Shown here piece after piece: positions 7,658 to 15,861 of a stretch of 38,255 nucleotides of DNA; positions within the stretch are counted from its first letter, which is position 1, and each line of letters starts with the position of its first letter. The notes below the pieces were generated by a model. It made no database searches and had not been told where the DNA came from. It saw only the letters and a list, made by a program, of their open reading frames with translations. The stretch is from NCBI GenBank assembly GCA_021732665.1, contig JAKFUL010000007.1, positions 1-38,255 on the forward strand, read 5' to 3'. Source of the stretch: Acetobacteraceae bacterium. GTDB lineage: Bacteria > Pseudomonadota > Alphaproteobacteria > Acetobacterales > Acetobacteraceae. The position numbers and the translations under genes were made by a program.

Positions 7658-7773
7658 GGGGGAATGAATTCCCCCAAACCCCCTTCTTTTATTTTTGATT
7701 AGTTTAAGCGCGGTCATGGCATCGCTTAAACAGATAAAAAGAAAGAAGGGGGTCCGGGGGAATTCATTCCCCT
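7658..7773. repeat. 115-bp nested inverted repeat between operon genes
   Basis: Near-palindromic element filling most of the 129-base gap between the amidohydrolase (7776-9209) and the DppD-like gene. Outer arms 7659-7689 and 7742-7772 match over 31 bases with two mismatches. Each outer arm is itself a small hairpin: GGGGGAAT-GA-ATTCCCCC at 7658-7675 and GGGGGAAT-TC-ATTCCCC at 7756-7772. A central perfect pair GTTTAAGCG (7702-7710) and CGCTTAAAC (7723-7731) surrounds a 12-base loop, and the spacers between are A/T-rich and roughly complementary. The structure resembles REP/BIME- or MITE-type intergenic repeats more than a simple terminator. It could act as a terminator, attenuator or RNA-processing site within the operon. 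Confidence 0.85.
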
Positions 7774-7775
7774 GG

Positions 7776-9209
7776 TTAAACCCATTTGAAAGTAGGCGGC
7801 GCAATCTTGTCCACCGGCCGATGCGCCCAATCCTGCTCCGTCGCTCGGCCCACTATGCGCTTCTGCGCCTCGGCCAGATTGGCGGCGGCGGCCTTGAAAT
7901 CCATGGTCAGGACCTGCCCATCGGCCACGACTTTTTCGCCATCGACATAGACATCCTTCACCGCCCGGTCGCCGGCCGCGTAGATCAGCGACCGCACCGG
8001 ATCATGATTAGGCTGCATGCGCGGGTGGGTCGCGTCCACCACCACGAAATCGGCGCGGCAGCCCGGGGCCAGCCGGCCGATATCCTCGCGCCCCAGGGCA
8101 CGGGCGCCGCCGATGGTGGCGGCATCGAAGACATCGGTGGTGCTCATCGTGCGCGGGTCATTCGCCTGGGTGCGGGCGAGGTAGGCCACAAGGCGCATCT
8201 CATCGAGCATGTTATGGGGATAGGTGTCGGTGCCGACGCCCATATTGACCCCACCACGCTTGTATCGCCCGAAATCCTTCATGGTGATGCCGCGGCGGGC
8301 GAAGACGGTGGGGCAATGCGCGACCGTGGTGCCGGTGTCGCGCAGGATCGCGAGATCGTTCTTGGTGTGCCAGGGGGTGGAGGGGTGGTCGTCCAGGAAG
8401 ATGCCGTGGCCGATCACCGCGCGCTCATCCAGCAGCCCCATCTCGTGCAGCCACTGGATGGGGGTGAAGCCGTGGCGGCGGGTGATCTCGTGGAACTCCA
8501 CCACGGATTGCGCGGCGTGGATCTGCCAGGAGAGACCCCGGCCGCGGGCCTCGGCACGGGAATCCTTCAGCAAGCCGGGGGCGCAGGTGTCGATCTGCGC
8601 GGGACAGGCCATGCCGAAGAGGCGGCCGGAAGGGTGTTGCTCGGCGCGTTGGATCAGCGTGAACGCCTCCTCCATTGCCTTCTCGCCGGCCTTTTCGTCC
8701 CATTCGTATTCGACGACATGGCCGTTCTTGGTGAACCAGCGGGCGGATTTGAACATCGGCGCGATGCAGACCCGCATTCCCGCTTCGGCCAGCAAATCGA
8801 GCCAGCCGGGATGGGCGATGGAGAGATCGGCCAAGGTGGTCACGCCGCTCAGCAACAGCTCGGACAGCGCCACACGGACGCAATCGGGGATGGCCTGCGC
8901 ATCGGACCGGAAGATCGGCATGTATTCATAGAGCGATGAATTGTAGAGGCCGGGTGAGCCGATCTCGTCGATCAGCCCCTTGTTCATCGGCTCCGAGGTT
9001 GGGTGGGAATGGATGTTCACCAGGCCGGGCATGATGAGCTGGCCCTTGCCCGAAAGCACCACATCCGCCTCGCCATCATAGCCCCGGCCGACGAAGGTGA
9101 GCACACCATCGCGAAAGGCGACATCGCCGCCGGGCATATAGGCGTGGCGCTGTTCGGAGGCATCCCAGGCGACGACCAGTTCGGCGTCGCGGATCACGGT
9201 CACACCCAT
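7776..9209 (-). CDS. Amidohydrolase family protein (ATZ/TRZ-type deaminase or hydrolase)
   Basis: 477 aa metal-dependent hydrolase of the amidohydrolase superfamily, in the chlorohydrolase / S-adenosylhomocysteine-deaminase-like branch that typically acts on amino-substituted rings or amides. It has the H-x-H metal pair at His67/His69 (VNIHSHP), a third His in SWQIHAAQS, GHGIFLDDH, and the catalytic Asp in GVGTDTYPHNMLDEMR, plus the C-terminal small beta domain (GCRADFVVVDATHPRMQP). I start at MGVTVIRDAEL (9209), one base after the stop of the binding-protein gene; the earlier in-frame start would overlap that gene. The stop is TAA, followed at once by the inverted-repeat element. Probably it processes the compound brought in by the dipeptide-type importer. 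Substrate unknown. Confidence 0.88.
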   Translation of the reverse strand: MGVTVIRDAELVVAWDASEQRHAYMPGGDVAFRDGVLTFVGRGYDGEADVVLSGKGQLIMPGLVNIHSHPTSEPMNKGLIDEIGSPGLYNSSLYEYMPIFRSDAQAIPDCVRVALSELLLSGVTTLADLSIAHPGWLDLLAEAGMRVCIAPMFKSARWFTKNGHVVEYEWDEKAGEKAMEEAFTLIQRAEQHPSGRLFGMACPAQIDTCAPGLLKDSRAEARGRGLSWQIHAAQSVVEFHEITRRHGFTPIQWLHEMGLLDERAVIGHGIFLDDHPSTPWHTKNDLAILRDTGTTVAHCPTVFARRGITMKDFGRYKRGGVNMGVGTDTYPHNMLDEMRLVAYLARTQANDPRTMSTTDVFDAATIGGARALGREDIGRLAPGCRADFVVVDATHPRMQPNHDPVRSLIYAAGDRAVKDVYVDGEKVVADGQVLTMDFKAAAANLAEAQKRIVGRATEQDWAHRPVDKIAPPTFKWV

Positions 9210-9210
9210 C

Positions 9211-10794
9211 TCAGCGCACCCGCAGATCGAGGCCGCGATACAGCCCGATGCCGTAAAGCCCATGCGCCCGCGCACCCTCCACCCGCCTTGTGCTCCACAC
9301 ATTGAGCTGGCTGCGCGCGAGCGTCAGCCAAGGCGCCTGATCCGCCAGACGGCGTTGCAGCAGGGCCAGCACCTCGGCCCGCCGCGCGGGGTCGAGCGTG
9401 GCGCGGGCCTCCTGCAGCCAGGCATCGCTCTCCGGGTCGTTCCAGTTCATCCGGTTCGGCGTGGGGCGGGAGCGGCTGTGCCAGTACAGGCTCAGCGCGT
9501 CGCCCGCCGAGATATAGGGGTAGCTCAGGAAGAAGGCGTCGAATTCCTGCGTCGCCAGCCGGCCCCATGCCACCGTCGCGTCATAGAACTGGATGCGCAT
9601 CTCGATGCCGACCTGGCGCAGCCCCTGCTGGATAATCTCGGCCGCGCGCTGGTTGGTCAGGTTGTTGATGCCGTAGGTCACGAAACTCGCGCGCTGGCCG
9701 TTCTTCACCCGCACGCCATCGGGGCCGGGCACCCAGCCGGCTTCGTCCAGTGTGCGGCGGGCGGCAGCGGGGTCGAAGCGCGGCACCATGGCGTCGGATT
9801 GCGCGTCGTAATCCTGGGTGCGCGGGTTGACGATGTTCAGCGCCGGCTCGGCATGGCCGGACCAGACCGCGCGCACCAGACCCACGCGGTCCACCGCCTG
9901 ATGCGTGGCGCGGCGGATGGCGATGTCATTCACCACCGGCCGGTCCACCTTGAAGCCAAAGAAAAAATCCCAGAAGTAATTGGGTTGGTTCGAGGCGGTG
10001 AGATTGGGCACCCGGCGCATCGTGTCCCAGAAGGCTTCCGGGATGTATTGCGTGAGGTCGGCCTGACCGGCCTGGATGGCGGCGACGCGCGAGGCGGCTT
10101 CGGGGATCACACGCCAGACCACCCGCTCGACATGCGCCGGCCCCTGGTTCTGCAAGACCGGCGGGCCCCAGCGATAGGTCGGGTGGCGGTTCAGCACCAC
10201 CTCATTGCGTGGCGTCCAGCTGCCCCAGCAATAGGGGCCGGTGCCGTTGAAACCCTGCACGCCGAAATTGTCGCCCAGGCGCTCGACGCTGGCGGGATCA
10301 ACCGCGGAGGCGAAGAACAGGGTGAGTTGCGACAGCAATTCCGAAAAAGGCTCGTTCAGCTCGTAATGCAGCGTGTGCGGGCCGGTGGCGCGCACCTCCT
10401 TCACATTCCCCGCGCGCCAGGCGACGGGGGAGGTGACGCGCGGCGTGGTGCGGCCGATCCAGCGGTTGATGGAAAACGCCATGTCCTCGGCGGTGAAGGG
10501 TTTGCCGTCGCAGAAGGTGACGTCGGTGCGCAGGTGGAAGGTGTAGATCAGGCCGTCCGGCGAGACCTCCCAGCGCTCGGCCAGGCCGGGGCGAATGGTG
10601 CGCATGTCGTAGTCGATGGAGACCAGCGTGTCGGAGAGCATGGTCAGCACCTCGCCACCCGCGAGCGCCGTGGTGCGATGCGGGTCATACCGGTCGCTGT
10701 CGATCTCGCGCATGATCGTGACCTGGTTGCGCGGTTGCTGCTGCGCCAGGGCGGGCAAGGCCAGAAGCAGCGTGAGCATGGCGAGGCGAATCAT
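9211..10794 (-). CDS. ABC transporter substrate-binding protein, family 5
   Basis: 527 aa periplasmic binding protein of the DppA/OppA family. Residues 1-17 (MIRLAMLTLLLALPALA) form a Sec signal peptide. The mature protein opens with the family pattern around DSDRYDPHRTT and GGEVLTMLSDTLVSIDYD, followed by LAERWEVSPDGLIYTFHLR, FCDGKPFTAEDMAFSINRW and FNGTGPYCW, all typical of family 5. It should capture the ligand for the permeases encoded just upstream (10807-12590), with a 12-base gap. The amidohydrolase that follows starts one base after its stop, which suggests that imported ligand is hydrolysed. Family members bind peptides, nickel, heme or opines, so the ligand cannot be named. Confidence 0.93.
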   Translation of the reverse strand: MIRLAMLTLLLALPALAQQQPRNQVTIMREIDSDRYDPHRTTALAGGEVLTMLSDTLVSIDYDMRTIRPGLAERWEVSPDGLIYTFHLRTDVTFCDGKPFTAEDMAFSINRWIGRTTPRVTSPVAWRAGNVKEVRATGPHTLHYELNEPFSELLSQLTLFFASAVDPASVERLGDNFGVQGFNGTGPYCWGSWTPRNEVVLNRHPTYRWGPPVLQNQGPAHVERVVWRVIPEAASRVAAIQAGQADLTQYIPEAFWDTMRRVPNLTASNQPNYFWDFFFGFKVDRPVVNDIAIRRATHQAVDRVGLVRAVWSGHAEPALNIVNPRTQDYDAQSDAMVPRFDPAAARRTLDEAGWVPGPDGVRVKNGQRASFVTYGINNLTNQRAAEIIQQGLRQVGIEMRIQFYDATVAWGRLATQEFDAFFLSYPYISAGDALSLYWHSRSRPTPNRMNWNDPESDAWLQEARATLDPARRAEVLALLQRRLADQAPWLTLARSQLNVWSTRRVEGARAHGLYGIGLYRGLDLRVR

Positions 10795-10806
10795 CGAAAA
10801 ATTCTC

Positions 10807-11652
10807 CTAGATGCGAAGCCGGGGGTCGAGCGCGTCGCGCAGCGCATCCCCCAGCACGTTGAAGGCCAGCACCACCGCGAAGATGGCGAGCGAGGGTATC
10901 ACGCTGATATGCGGCGCGATGAAGAGGAAATTGCGCCCCTGGGCGGCCATGGCGCCGAGCTCGGCCACCGGCGCCTGCGCGCCCAGCCCCAGGAACGACA
11001 GCGCCGAGCCCAGTAAAATCACCTGCCCAAGCCGCAGCGTGGAGAAGACGAAGATGGGCGAGAGGCAATTGGGCGCGACGTGGCGCCAGACCAGCCGGGC
11101 ATCCGACATGCCCGTGGCCCGCGCCGCCTCGATATAATCCTGCCCCATCACCACCAGCGCCGCACCACGCACGATACGCGCCATCAGCGGCACGGTGGCG
11201 ATGGACAGCGCGATGATGACGGAGGTCAGCCCGGGGCCGAAGATGGCGGCGAGCGCGAGGCCGAACAGGATCGCGGGGAAGGACAGCAGGATATCCATGA
11301 GGCGCATCAGCACCCCGTCCAGCCGGCGGTAGAAGGCGGCGGCGAAACCCACGGCCGCGCCGATCACGCCGCCGGCGATCAGCGAGACCAGCCCCATGAA
11401 CAGCGTGACCTGAAGCCCGAAGATGCACCGGGAAAGAATGTCCCTGCCCTGCCCGTCCGTGCCCCAGAGGTAGTCGCCCCCCGGTGGCTGCATGATCGCC
11501 AGAAGGTCGGTGGCATAGGGGTCGCGCGGGGCGATCCAGGGCGCCAGGATGGCCGCCAGCACCACCAGCGCCACGAAGCCGAAAGACAGTGCCGCGCCCA
11601 CATCGCGCGTCAACATGCGCAGCGTGCCGGGACGGGACATCGTGCCGCTCAC
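10807..11652 (-). CDS. Dipeptide/oligopeptide-type ABC transporter permease (DppC-like)
   Basis: 281 aa inner-membrane permease with an N-terminal membrane segment (ALSFGFVALVVLAAILAPWIA), a periplasmic loop DPYATDLLAIMQPPGGDYLWGTDGQGRD typical of DppC proteins, and further segments. The cytoplasmic EAA loop reads YIEAARATGMSDARLVWRHVAPN, which contacts the ATPase. The first ATG (11652) overlaps the stop of the DppB-like gene as ATGA; a second ATG four codons later (11640) is an alternative. It forms the channel with the gene at 11649-12590 and is followed by the binding protein. Confidence 0.93.
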   Translation of the reverse strand: MSGTMSRPGTLRMLTRDVGAALSFGFVALVVLAAILAPWIAPRDPYATDLLAIMQPPGGDYLWGTDGQGRDILSRCIFGLQVTLFMGLVSLIAGGVIGAAVGFAAAFYRRLDGVLMRLMDILLSFPAILFGLALAAIFGPGLTSVIIALSIATVPLMARIVRGAALVVMGQDYIEAARATGMSDARLVWRHVAPNCLSPIFVFSTLRLGQVILLGSALSFLGLGAQAPVAELGAMAAQGRNFLFIAPHISVIPSLAIFAVVLAFNVLGDALRDALDPRLRI

Positions 11653-12590
11653 GACAGCCGCACCCGCGGGTCCAGCACGGCATAGAGCAGGTCCACCGTC
11701 AGGTTGATCACGATGAACCCGGCGGACAGCACGATGATGGTGCCCTGCGCCATCGGGAAATCAGCGGAGAGGATGGCGCCCACCGCCAGTCGCCCCACCC
11801 CTGGCCAGGAGAAGATCGTCTCCGTCACCACCGCGCCGCCGAGCAGGAAACCGATCTGCAACCCGATCAGCGTCACCACCGGGATCAGCGCGTTGCGCAG
11901 CGCGTGGCGCAGCACGACGCGGAACTCCGACAAGCCCTTGGCGCGGGCGGTCCGCACATGGTCGGCGGTCAGGCTGTCCACCACGGCGGTGCGGGTCATC
12001 CGCGCGACGGGGCCGACGAAGACGCCGCCCAGCGTCACCGCCGGCAGGATGACGGCCAAAAACCCGTCCATCGTCCAGAGCGGCCCGCCGCGGCCGGTGA
12101 AGGGCAGCAGCTGGTACTGGAAACCCACGATCCAGATCAGCACGAGGCCGAGGAAGAACACCGGCAGCGACACGCCGGCCACACTCACCGCCATGGTGAT
12201 CCGGTCGAACCAGGAGCCGCGCCAATAGGCCGCCAGCGTGCCGAGCAGAATGCCGAGCGGAATGGACCAGATCAGGGCAGCGAACATCAGTTCCAGCGTG
12301 GGGCCGATGGTCGCGCCCAGCTCCTGCGTCACCGGCACGCTGTTGATGATGGACACGCCGAGATCGCCCTGCGCCAGGCGCGAGAGGTAGAGGAAAAACT
12401 GCGTCCAGATCGGCTCGTCCAGGCCCAGTTCGGTGCGGATGGCGGCGACGACCTCGGCGGTGGCCTGCGGGCCGGCGCGCACGGTCGCCGGGTCGGTCGG
12501 CACCACCTGCATCAGCAGGAAGCCGATGAGCAGCACGCCCAGCAACACCGGGGCGGCCAGGGCCAGTCGTTGCAGGGCATAGCGGCGCAT
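11649..12590 (-). CDS. Dipeptide/oligopeptide-type ABC transporter permease (DppB-like)
   Basis: 313 aa permease starting MRRYALQRLALAAPVLLGVLL, the usual DppB opening membrane segment, followed by FLLMQVVPTDPATV. The EAA loop is VRTARAKGLSEFRVVLRHALRNALIPV and the last membrane segments end at LYAVLDPRVRLS, a typical C-terminus. The ATG at 12590 shares one base with the stop of the YtcJ-like gene (TGATG), so I discard the 24-codon upstream extension. It is the first gene of the dipeptide-type importer within the larger operon. The product acts in the inner membrane with the DppC-like partner. Confidence 0.93.
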   Translation of the reverse strand: MRRYALQRLALAAPVLLGVLLIGFLLMQVVPTDPATVRAGPQATAEVVAAIRTELGLDEPIWTQFFLYLSRLAQGDLGVSIINSVPVTQELGATIGPTLELMFAALIWSIPLGILLGTLAAYWRGSWFDRITMAVSVAGVSLPVFFLGLVLIWIVGFQYQLLPFTGRGGPLWTMDGFLAVILPAVTLGGVFVGPVARMTRTAVVDSLTADHVRTARAKGLSEFRVVLRHALRNALIPVVTLIGLQIGFLLGGAVVTETIFSWPGVGRLAVGAILSADFPMAQGTIIVLSAGFIVINLTVDLLYAVLDPRVRLS

Positions 12591-14182
12591 CAGGCGAGTT
12601 CGCCATGGCGGTCGTGCAGCACCACGCCGCCGCGCAGGGTGATGTCGGCCCGGGTGTCGCAAAGCGCCTCCGCTGGCCCCGCGAAAATGTCGCGGGAGAG
12701 GATGGCGATGTCGGCATCCATGCCCGGCTCCAGCGTGCCGCGCGTGGTTTCGGCGAAGGTCGAATAGGCGGCGTTGAAGGTATAGGCGTGCACCGCTTCC
12801 TCGATCGTCACGGCCTCGGCGGCGCCCAGCACGGTGCCGCGATTGGTCTGCCGCGTCACCATGGTGAAGAGGTTGAGGAAGGGGTCTGGCGTCGAGACCG
12901 GCGCGTCCGACGACGCGCTGGGGTGGGCGCCCTCATCCATCCATGTGCGCATGGGGTAGGCGGCCTCGGCGCGGGCGAGGCCGAGATTCTCCACGTAGAG
13001 ATCGCCGAATTCATACATGAAGATCGGCTGCGGCACGGGGATGATGCCGCGCGCCAGCATCCGCCGGCGCTGGTGGCGGTTGACGAAGCCGCAATGCTCG
13101 ATTCTGTGGCGGTGGACAGGAGTGGCGCCGGCAAGTTCCATGGCGTGCAGCACCTGCTCGATCGCGGCATCGCCTATGGCGTGGATGTCGAGCTGCCAAC
13201 CCTGGTCGTGATAGGTCTTGAGCAGGCTTTCCATCTCGGAATCGGAGAAGGTGAAGACGCCGGTGCCGCCCTGGATGTAGGGGTCCTGGAAGGCGGCGGT
13301 CAGGCCGCCCGCGCTGCCATCCGCAAAGACCTTCACCGCACCCCAGCGCAGCATCGGCGAGGGCTCGCGCATCGGCGAAAGGCCGGCCTTGTGGGCAATG
13401 CCCTCGGGGTTGGCGGCGAGGACCAGCCACATCCGCTGCTGCAGGCGCCCTTCCGCCAACGCCTGTTCATAGGCCGCGACCTCCAGCAGATCCGCGTTCA
13501 TGCCCAGATTCATGTCGGTGGCGGAGGCGAAGCCCAGCGTCGCCAGATGCCGCCCGCCGGCCTCGATGGCGTCCACCAACCGGGCGAGGCTGGGGGTGGG
13601 GACCGCGGCCTTGATGAGGGTGAGCGCGCGTTCCTGGATCAGCCCCGTCAGCCGCCCGTCGCGCCGCTCGATCACGCCCCCCTCGGGCGTTGGGGTGTTG
13701 TGGCCGATGCCGGCGGCGCGCAGGGCGGCACTGTTTGCCACGCCCATATGCCCGCAGGTGCGGGTGATGAAGACGGGGTTGTGCGGCGCGGCCTCGTCCA
13801 GCTCGGCCATTGTCGGGTGGCGGTTGATGTCGAGCGCGGCATGGTCATAGCCGCGGCCCAGCACCCATTCGCCGGGTTGCTTCTGGGCCGCCGCGGCGCC
13901 GAGGCGCGACCGCAGCTCGGCCAGCGTCGTCACCTGCTCGGCGCGCAGATTGACCTGGGTGAGGCCGAGGCCGAAGGCCAGGAGGTGCATATGCGCCTCG
14001 TTGAAGGCAGGGATTGCAACGCGGCCGGCGAGGTCGACATGGCGGGTGTCGGGGCCAGCAAGGGCTCGCGCTTCCGCGCCCAGCGCCAGCACGCGGCCAT
14101 CGCCCACCGCCATGGCGTCGGTGAAGCCGGCCGCCAGGCCGCGGAAGATGCGCCCGCCCGCAAAAAGTAACTCCGCGTTCAT
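12590..14182 (-). CDS. YtcJ-like amidohydrolase family protein
   Basis: 530 aa metal-dependent hydrolase of the YtcJ branch of the amidohydrolase superfamily, whose members hydrolyse amides, formamides or cyclic imides. Motifs: FNEAHMHLLAFG (H-x-H metal pair), ITRTCGHMGVANSAALRAAGI, VFADGSAGGLTAAF, DIHAIGDAAIEQVLHAME, HRIEHCGFV, and ASSDAPVSTPDPF with the catalytic Asp. The ATG at 14182 follows GGAG with nine bases spacing. It sits between the PotABCD-like importer (31-base gap) and the dipeptide-type importer (one-base overlap), so it joins the two transport modules. No signal peptide, so cytoplasmic. It belongs to a different subfamily from the hydrolase at 7776-9209, so the two probably act on different bonds. 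Confidence 0.88.
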   Translation of the reverse strand: MNAELLFAGGRIFRGLAAGFTDAMAVGDGRVLALGAEARALAGPDTRHVDLAGRVAIPAFNEAHMHLLAFGLGLTQVNLRAEQVTTLAELRSRLGAAAAQKQPGEWVLGRGYDHAALDINRHPTMAELDEAAPHNPVFITRTCGHMGVANSAALRAAGIGHNTPTPEGGVIERRDGRLTGLIQERALTLIKAAVPTPSLARLVDAIEAGGRHLATLGFASATDMNLGMNADLLEVAAYEQALAEGRLQQRMWLVLAANPEGIAHKAGLSPMREPSPMLRWGAVKVFADGSAGGLTAAFQDPYIQGGTGVFTFSDSEMESLLKTYHDQGWQLDIHAIGDAAIEQVLHAMELAGATPVHRHRIEHCGFVNRHQRRRMLARGIIPVPQPIFMYEFGDLYVENLGLARAEAAYPMRTWMDEGAHPSASSDAPVSTPDPFLNLFTMVTRQTNRGTVLGAAEAVTIEEAVHAYTFNAAYSTFAETTRGTLEPGMDADIAILSRDIFAGPAEALCDTRADITLRGGVVLHDRHGELA

Positions 14183-14213
14183 CTGCCGATGCTCCATGCC
14201 CGGCGGCCCCGCG

Positions 14214-15002
14214 TCAACCATCGCGCTTGCGCCTGACCGCCATGTCCACCACCAGCAGCACCGTGGTGAACAGGATCAGCAGCATGGCGACCGCCGCCAT
14301 GATCGGGTCCTGGTTCTCGTTGATGCCGTCCCAGATCCGCCGCGGCAGGGTGAAGACGTCGCGCGAGGCGATGAACAGCACGATCACCAGCTCATCCCAG
14401 GAATGGATGAAGGCGAAGATGGCGCCGGAGACGATGCCGGGCATGATCCGCGGCAGGATGACCCAGGCCAGCACCTGGCGCAACGACGCCCCCATGCCGC
14501 GCGCCGCCTGTTCGAGCCGCGGGTCGAAGGAGGCCAGCGCGGTGGAGACCGTGATGACGACGTAGGGAATGCCGGTGACGCCATGGGCGATGACCACGCC
14601 CATGAACCTGTCCAGCAAATCCCACCAGCCAAAATACCGATACAGGCCAATGGCATAGACGATACTGGGCACGATCAGCGGCAGCAGCATCAGAGCGCGG
14701 AGCAGTTCCGTGGCACGGCTGGAGAGGCGCCAGGCGGCGATGGCGAAGAGCGTGCCGGTGGTGACGGCCAGGATGGTGGAGGCACAGGCGATCCAGAACG
14801 ACTGCGCGATGGAGGCGAACCATTCGGAGGAGGCGAAAAGCCCGGCATAATGGCGCAGCGAGAGCCCCTCATGCGGCAGCGACAGAAAGCGCTGGTCGGT
14901 CATCGACACCGGCAGGATGATGAACAGCGGCAGCACCAGATACAGCGCTGTCGCCCAGCCCAGGGAACGGCCGAGCGGGCCGGGTTTATAGGCGCCTTCC
15001 AT
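14214..15002 (-). CDS. ABC transporter permease (PotC-like)
   Basis: 262 aa inner-membrane permease of the spermidine/putrescine- and iron-type group. The first membrane segment is ATALYLVLPLFIILPVS, followed by the loop DQRFLSLPHEGLSLRHYAGLF typical of PotC-like proteins. The EAA loop is LEQAARGMGASLRQVLAWVILPRIMPGI. I start at the ATG at 15002, one base after the stop of the partner permease; a TTG at 15020 is the only earlier option. Five to six membrane helices are apparent and the C-terminus is basic (VRRKRDG). Confidence 0.92.
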   Translation of the reverse strand: MEGAYKPGPLGRSLGWATALYLVLPLFIILPVSMTDQRFLSLPHEGLSLRHYAGLFASSEWFASIAQSFWIACASTILAVTTGTLFAIAAWRLSSRATELLRALMLLPLIVPSIVYAIGLYRYFGWWDLLDRFMGVVIAHGVTGIPYVVITVSTALASFDPRLEQAARGMGASLRQVLAWVILPRIMPGIVSGAIFAFIHSWDELVIVLFIASRDVFTLPRRIWDGINENQDPIMAAVAMLLILFTTVLLVVDMAVRRKRDG

Positions 15003-15003
15003 C

Positions 15004-15861
15004 TTATGCCCCGCCGCCAAACAGCCGGCGCATGTTCACCACGCGGGAAAACACCGCCAGCGTCACCAGGATGGTCACCACCAGCAGCGTCGCCATCATC
15101 GTCCCCAGCCCCCAGCGGATGAGGTCGAGGATCTGCAGCGAAATCCACTCCGCCACCATCAAGGTCTTGCCGCCGCCCAGGATGGCCGGGGTGATGTAGA
15201 AGCCCAGCGAGAAGATGAAGACCAGCACGCCGGCGGCGACCACGCCGGGCATGGAAAGCGGCAGGAAGACGCGGGCGAAGACCTGGGCGCGGCTGGCCCC
15301 CATGCCGCGCGCGGCCGCCAGCAGCCGCGGCTCGATCTCGCGCATCGACGCCAGCATGGGCAGCACCGCATAGGGCACCATGTAATGCACCATGCCGACG
15401 ATGATGCCGAATTCGTTCCAGACCAGTTCCAGCGGCTCGGTGATCAGCCCGGCACCTTGCAGGCTCTGGTTGATCAGCCCCTGCCGGCGCAGCAGGGTGA
15501 CCCAGGCGAAGGCGCGCACGAGCACCGAAATCCACAGCGGCACCAGCACGCAGAGCAGCCACCAGCGGCGCGCGCGTTCGCCGGCCAGGGTGATGGTGTA
15601 GCTCAGCGCATAGCCCAGCAGCAGCGCCAGCAATGTCGTGATGGTGCAGATCCGCAGCGTGGTGATGATGACGCGCTGGACGGAGAGGTTGGTGGCGATG
15701 CGCTGGTAATTGGAAAACCCCGGCTCGGGCTCCAGGAAGGAGATGGCGAGGACCTGGAGGATGGGCGTGACATAGAACACGCTCAGCAGCAGAAAGGCCG
15801 GCAGCAGCAGCGCGTACCAGCCGCCATCCTGGCGCAGCTTCGCTACGACATCACGCCGCAT
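15004..15861 (-). CDS. ABC transporter permease (PotB-like)
   Basis: 285 aa permease. The start region holds three consecutive ATG codons (15867, 15864, 15861); I choose the third because GGAGG ends six bases before it, giving MRRDVVAKLRQDGG. The first membrane segment is WYALLLPAFLLLSVFYV with the loop SFLEPEPGFSNYQRI. The EAA loop is LLAAARGMGASRAQVFARVFLPLSMPGV. It overlaps the ATPase gene by 11 bases and is followed after one base by the second permease. Together with genes at 14214, 15851 and 18634 it makes a complete Pot-type importer. Confidence 0.92.
   Translation of the reverse strand: MRRDVVAKLRQDGGWYALLLPAFLLLSVFYVTPILQVLAISFLEPEPGFSNYQRIATNLSVQRVIITTLRICTITTLLALLLGYALSYTITLAGERARRWWLLCVLVPLWISVLVRAFAWVTLLRRQGLINQSLQGAGLITEPLELVWNEFGIIVGMVHYMVPYAVLPMLASMREIEPRLLAAARGMGASRAQVFARVFLPLSMPGVVAAGVLVFIFSLGFYITPAILGGGKTLMVAEWISLQILDLIRWGLGTMMATLLVVTILVTLAVFSRVVNMRRLFGGGA

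Noticed and set aside
9262..11016. Long plus-strand frame opposite the binding protein and DppC-like permease
   Set aside because: Shadow frame created by codon bias; the minus-strand genes have full family motifs.
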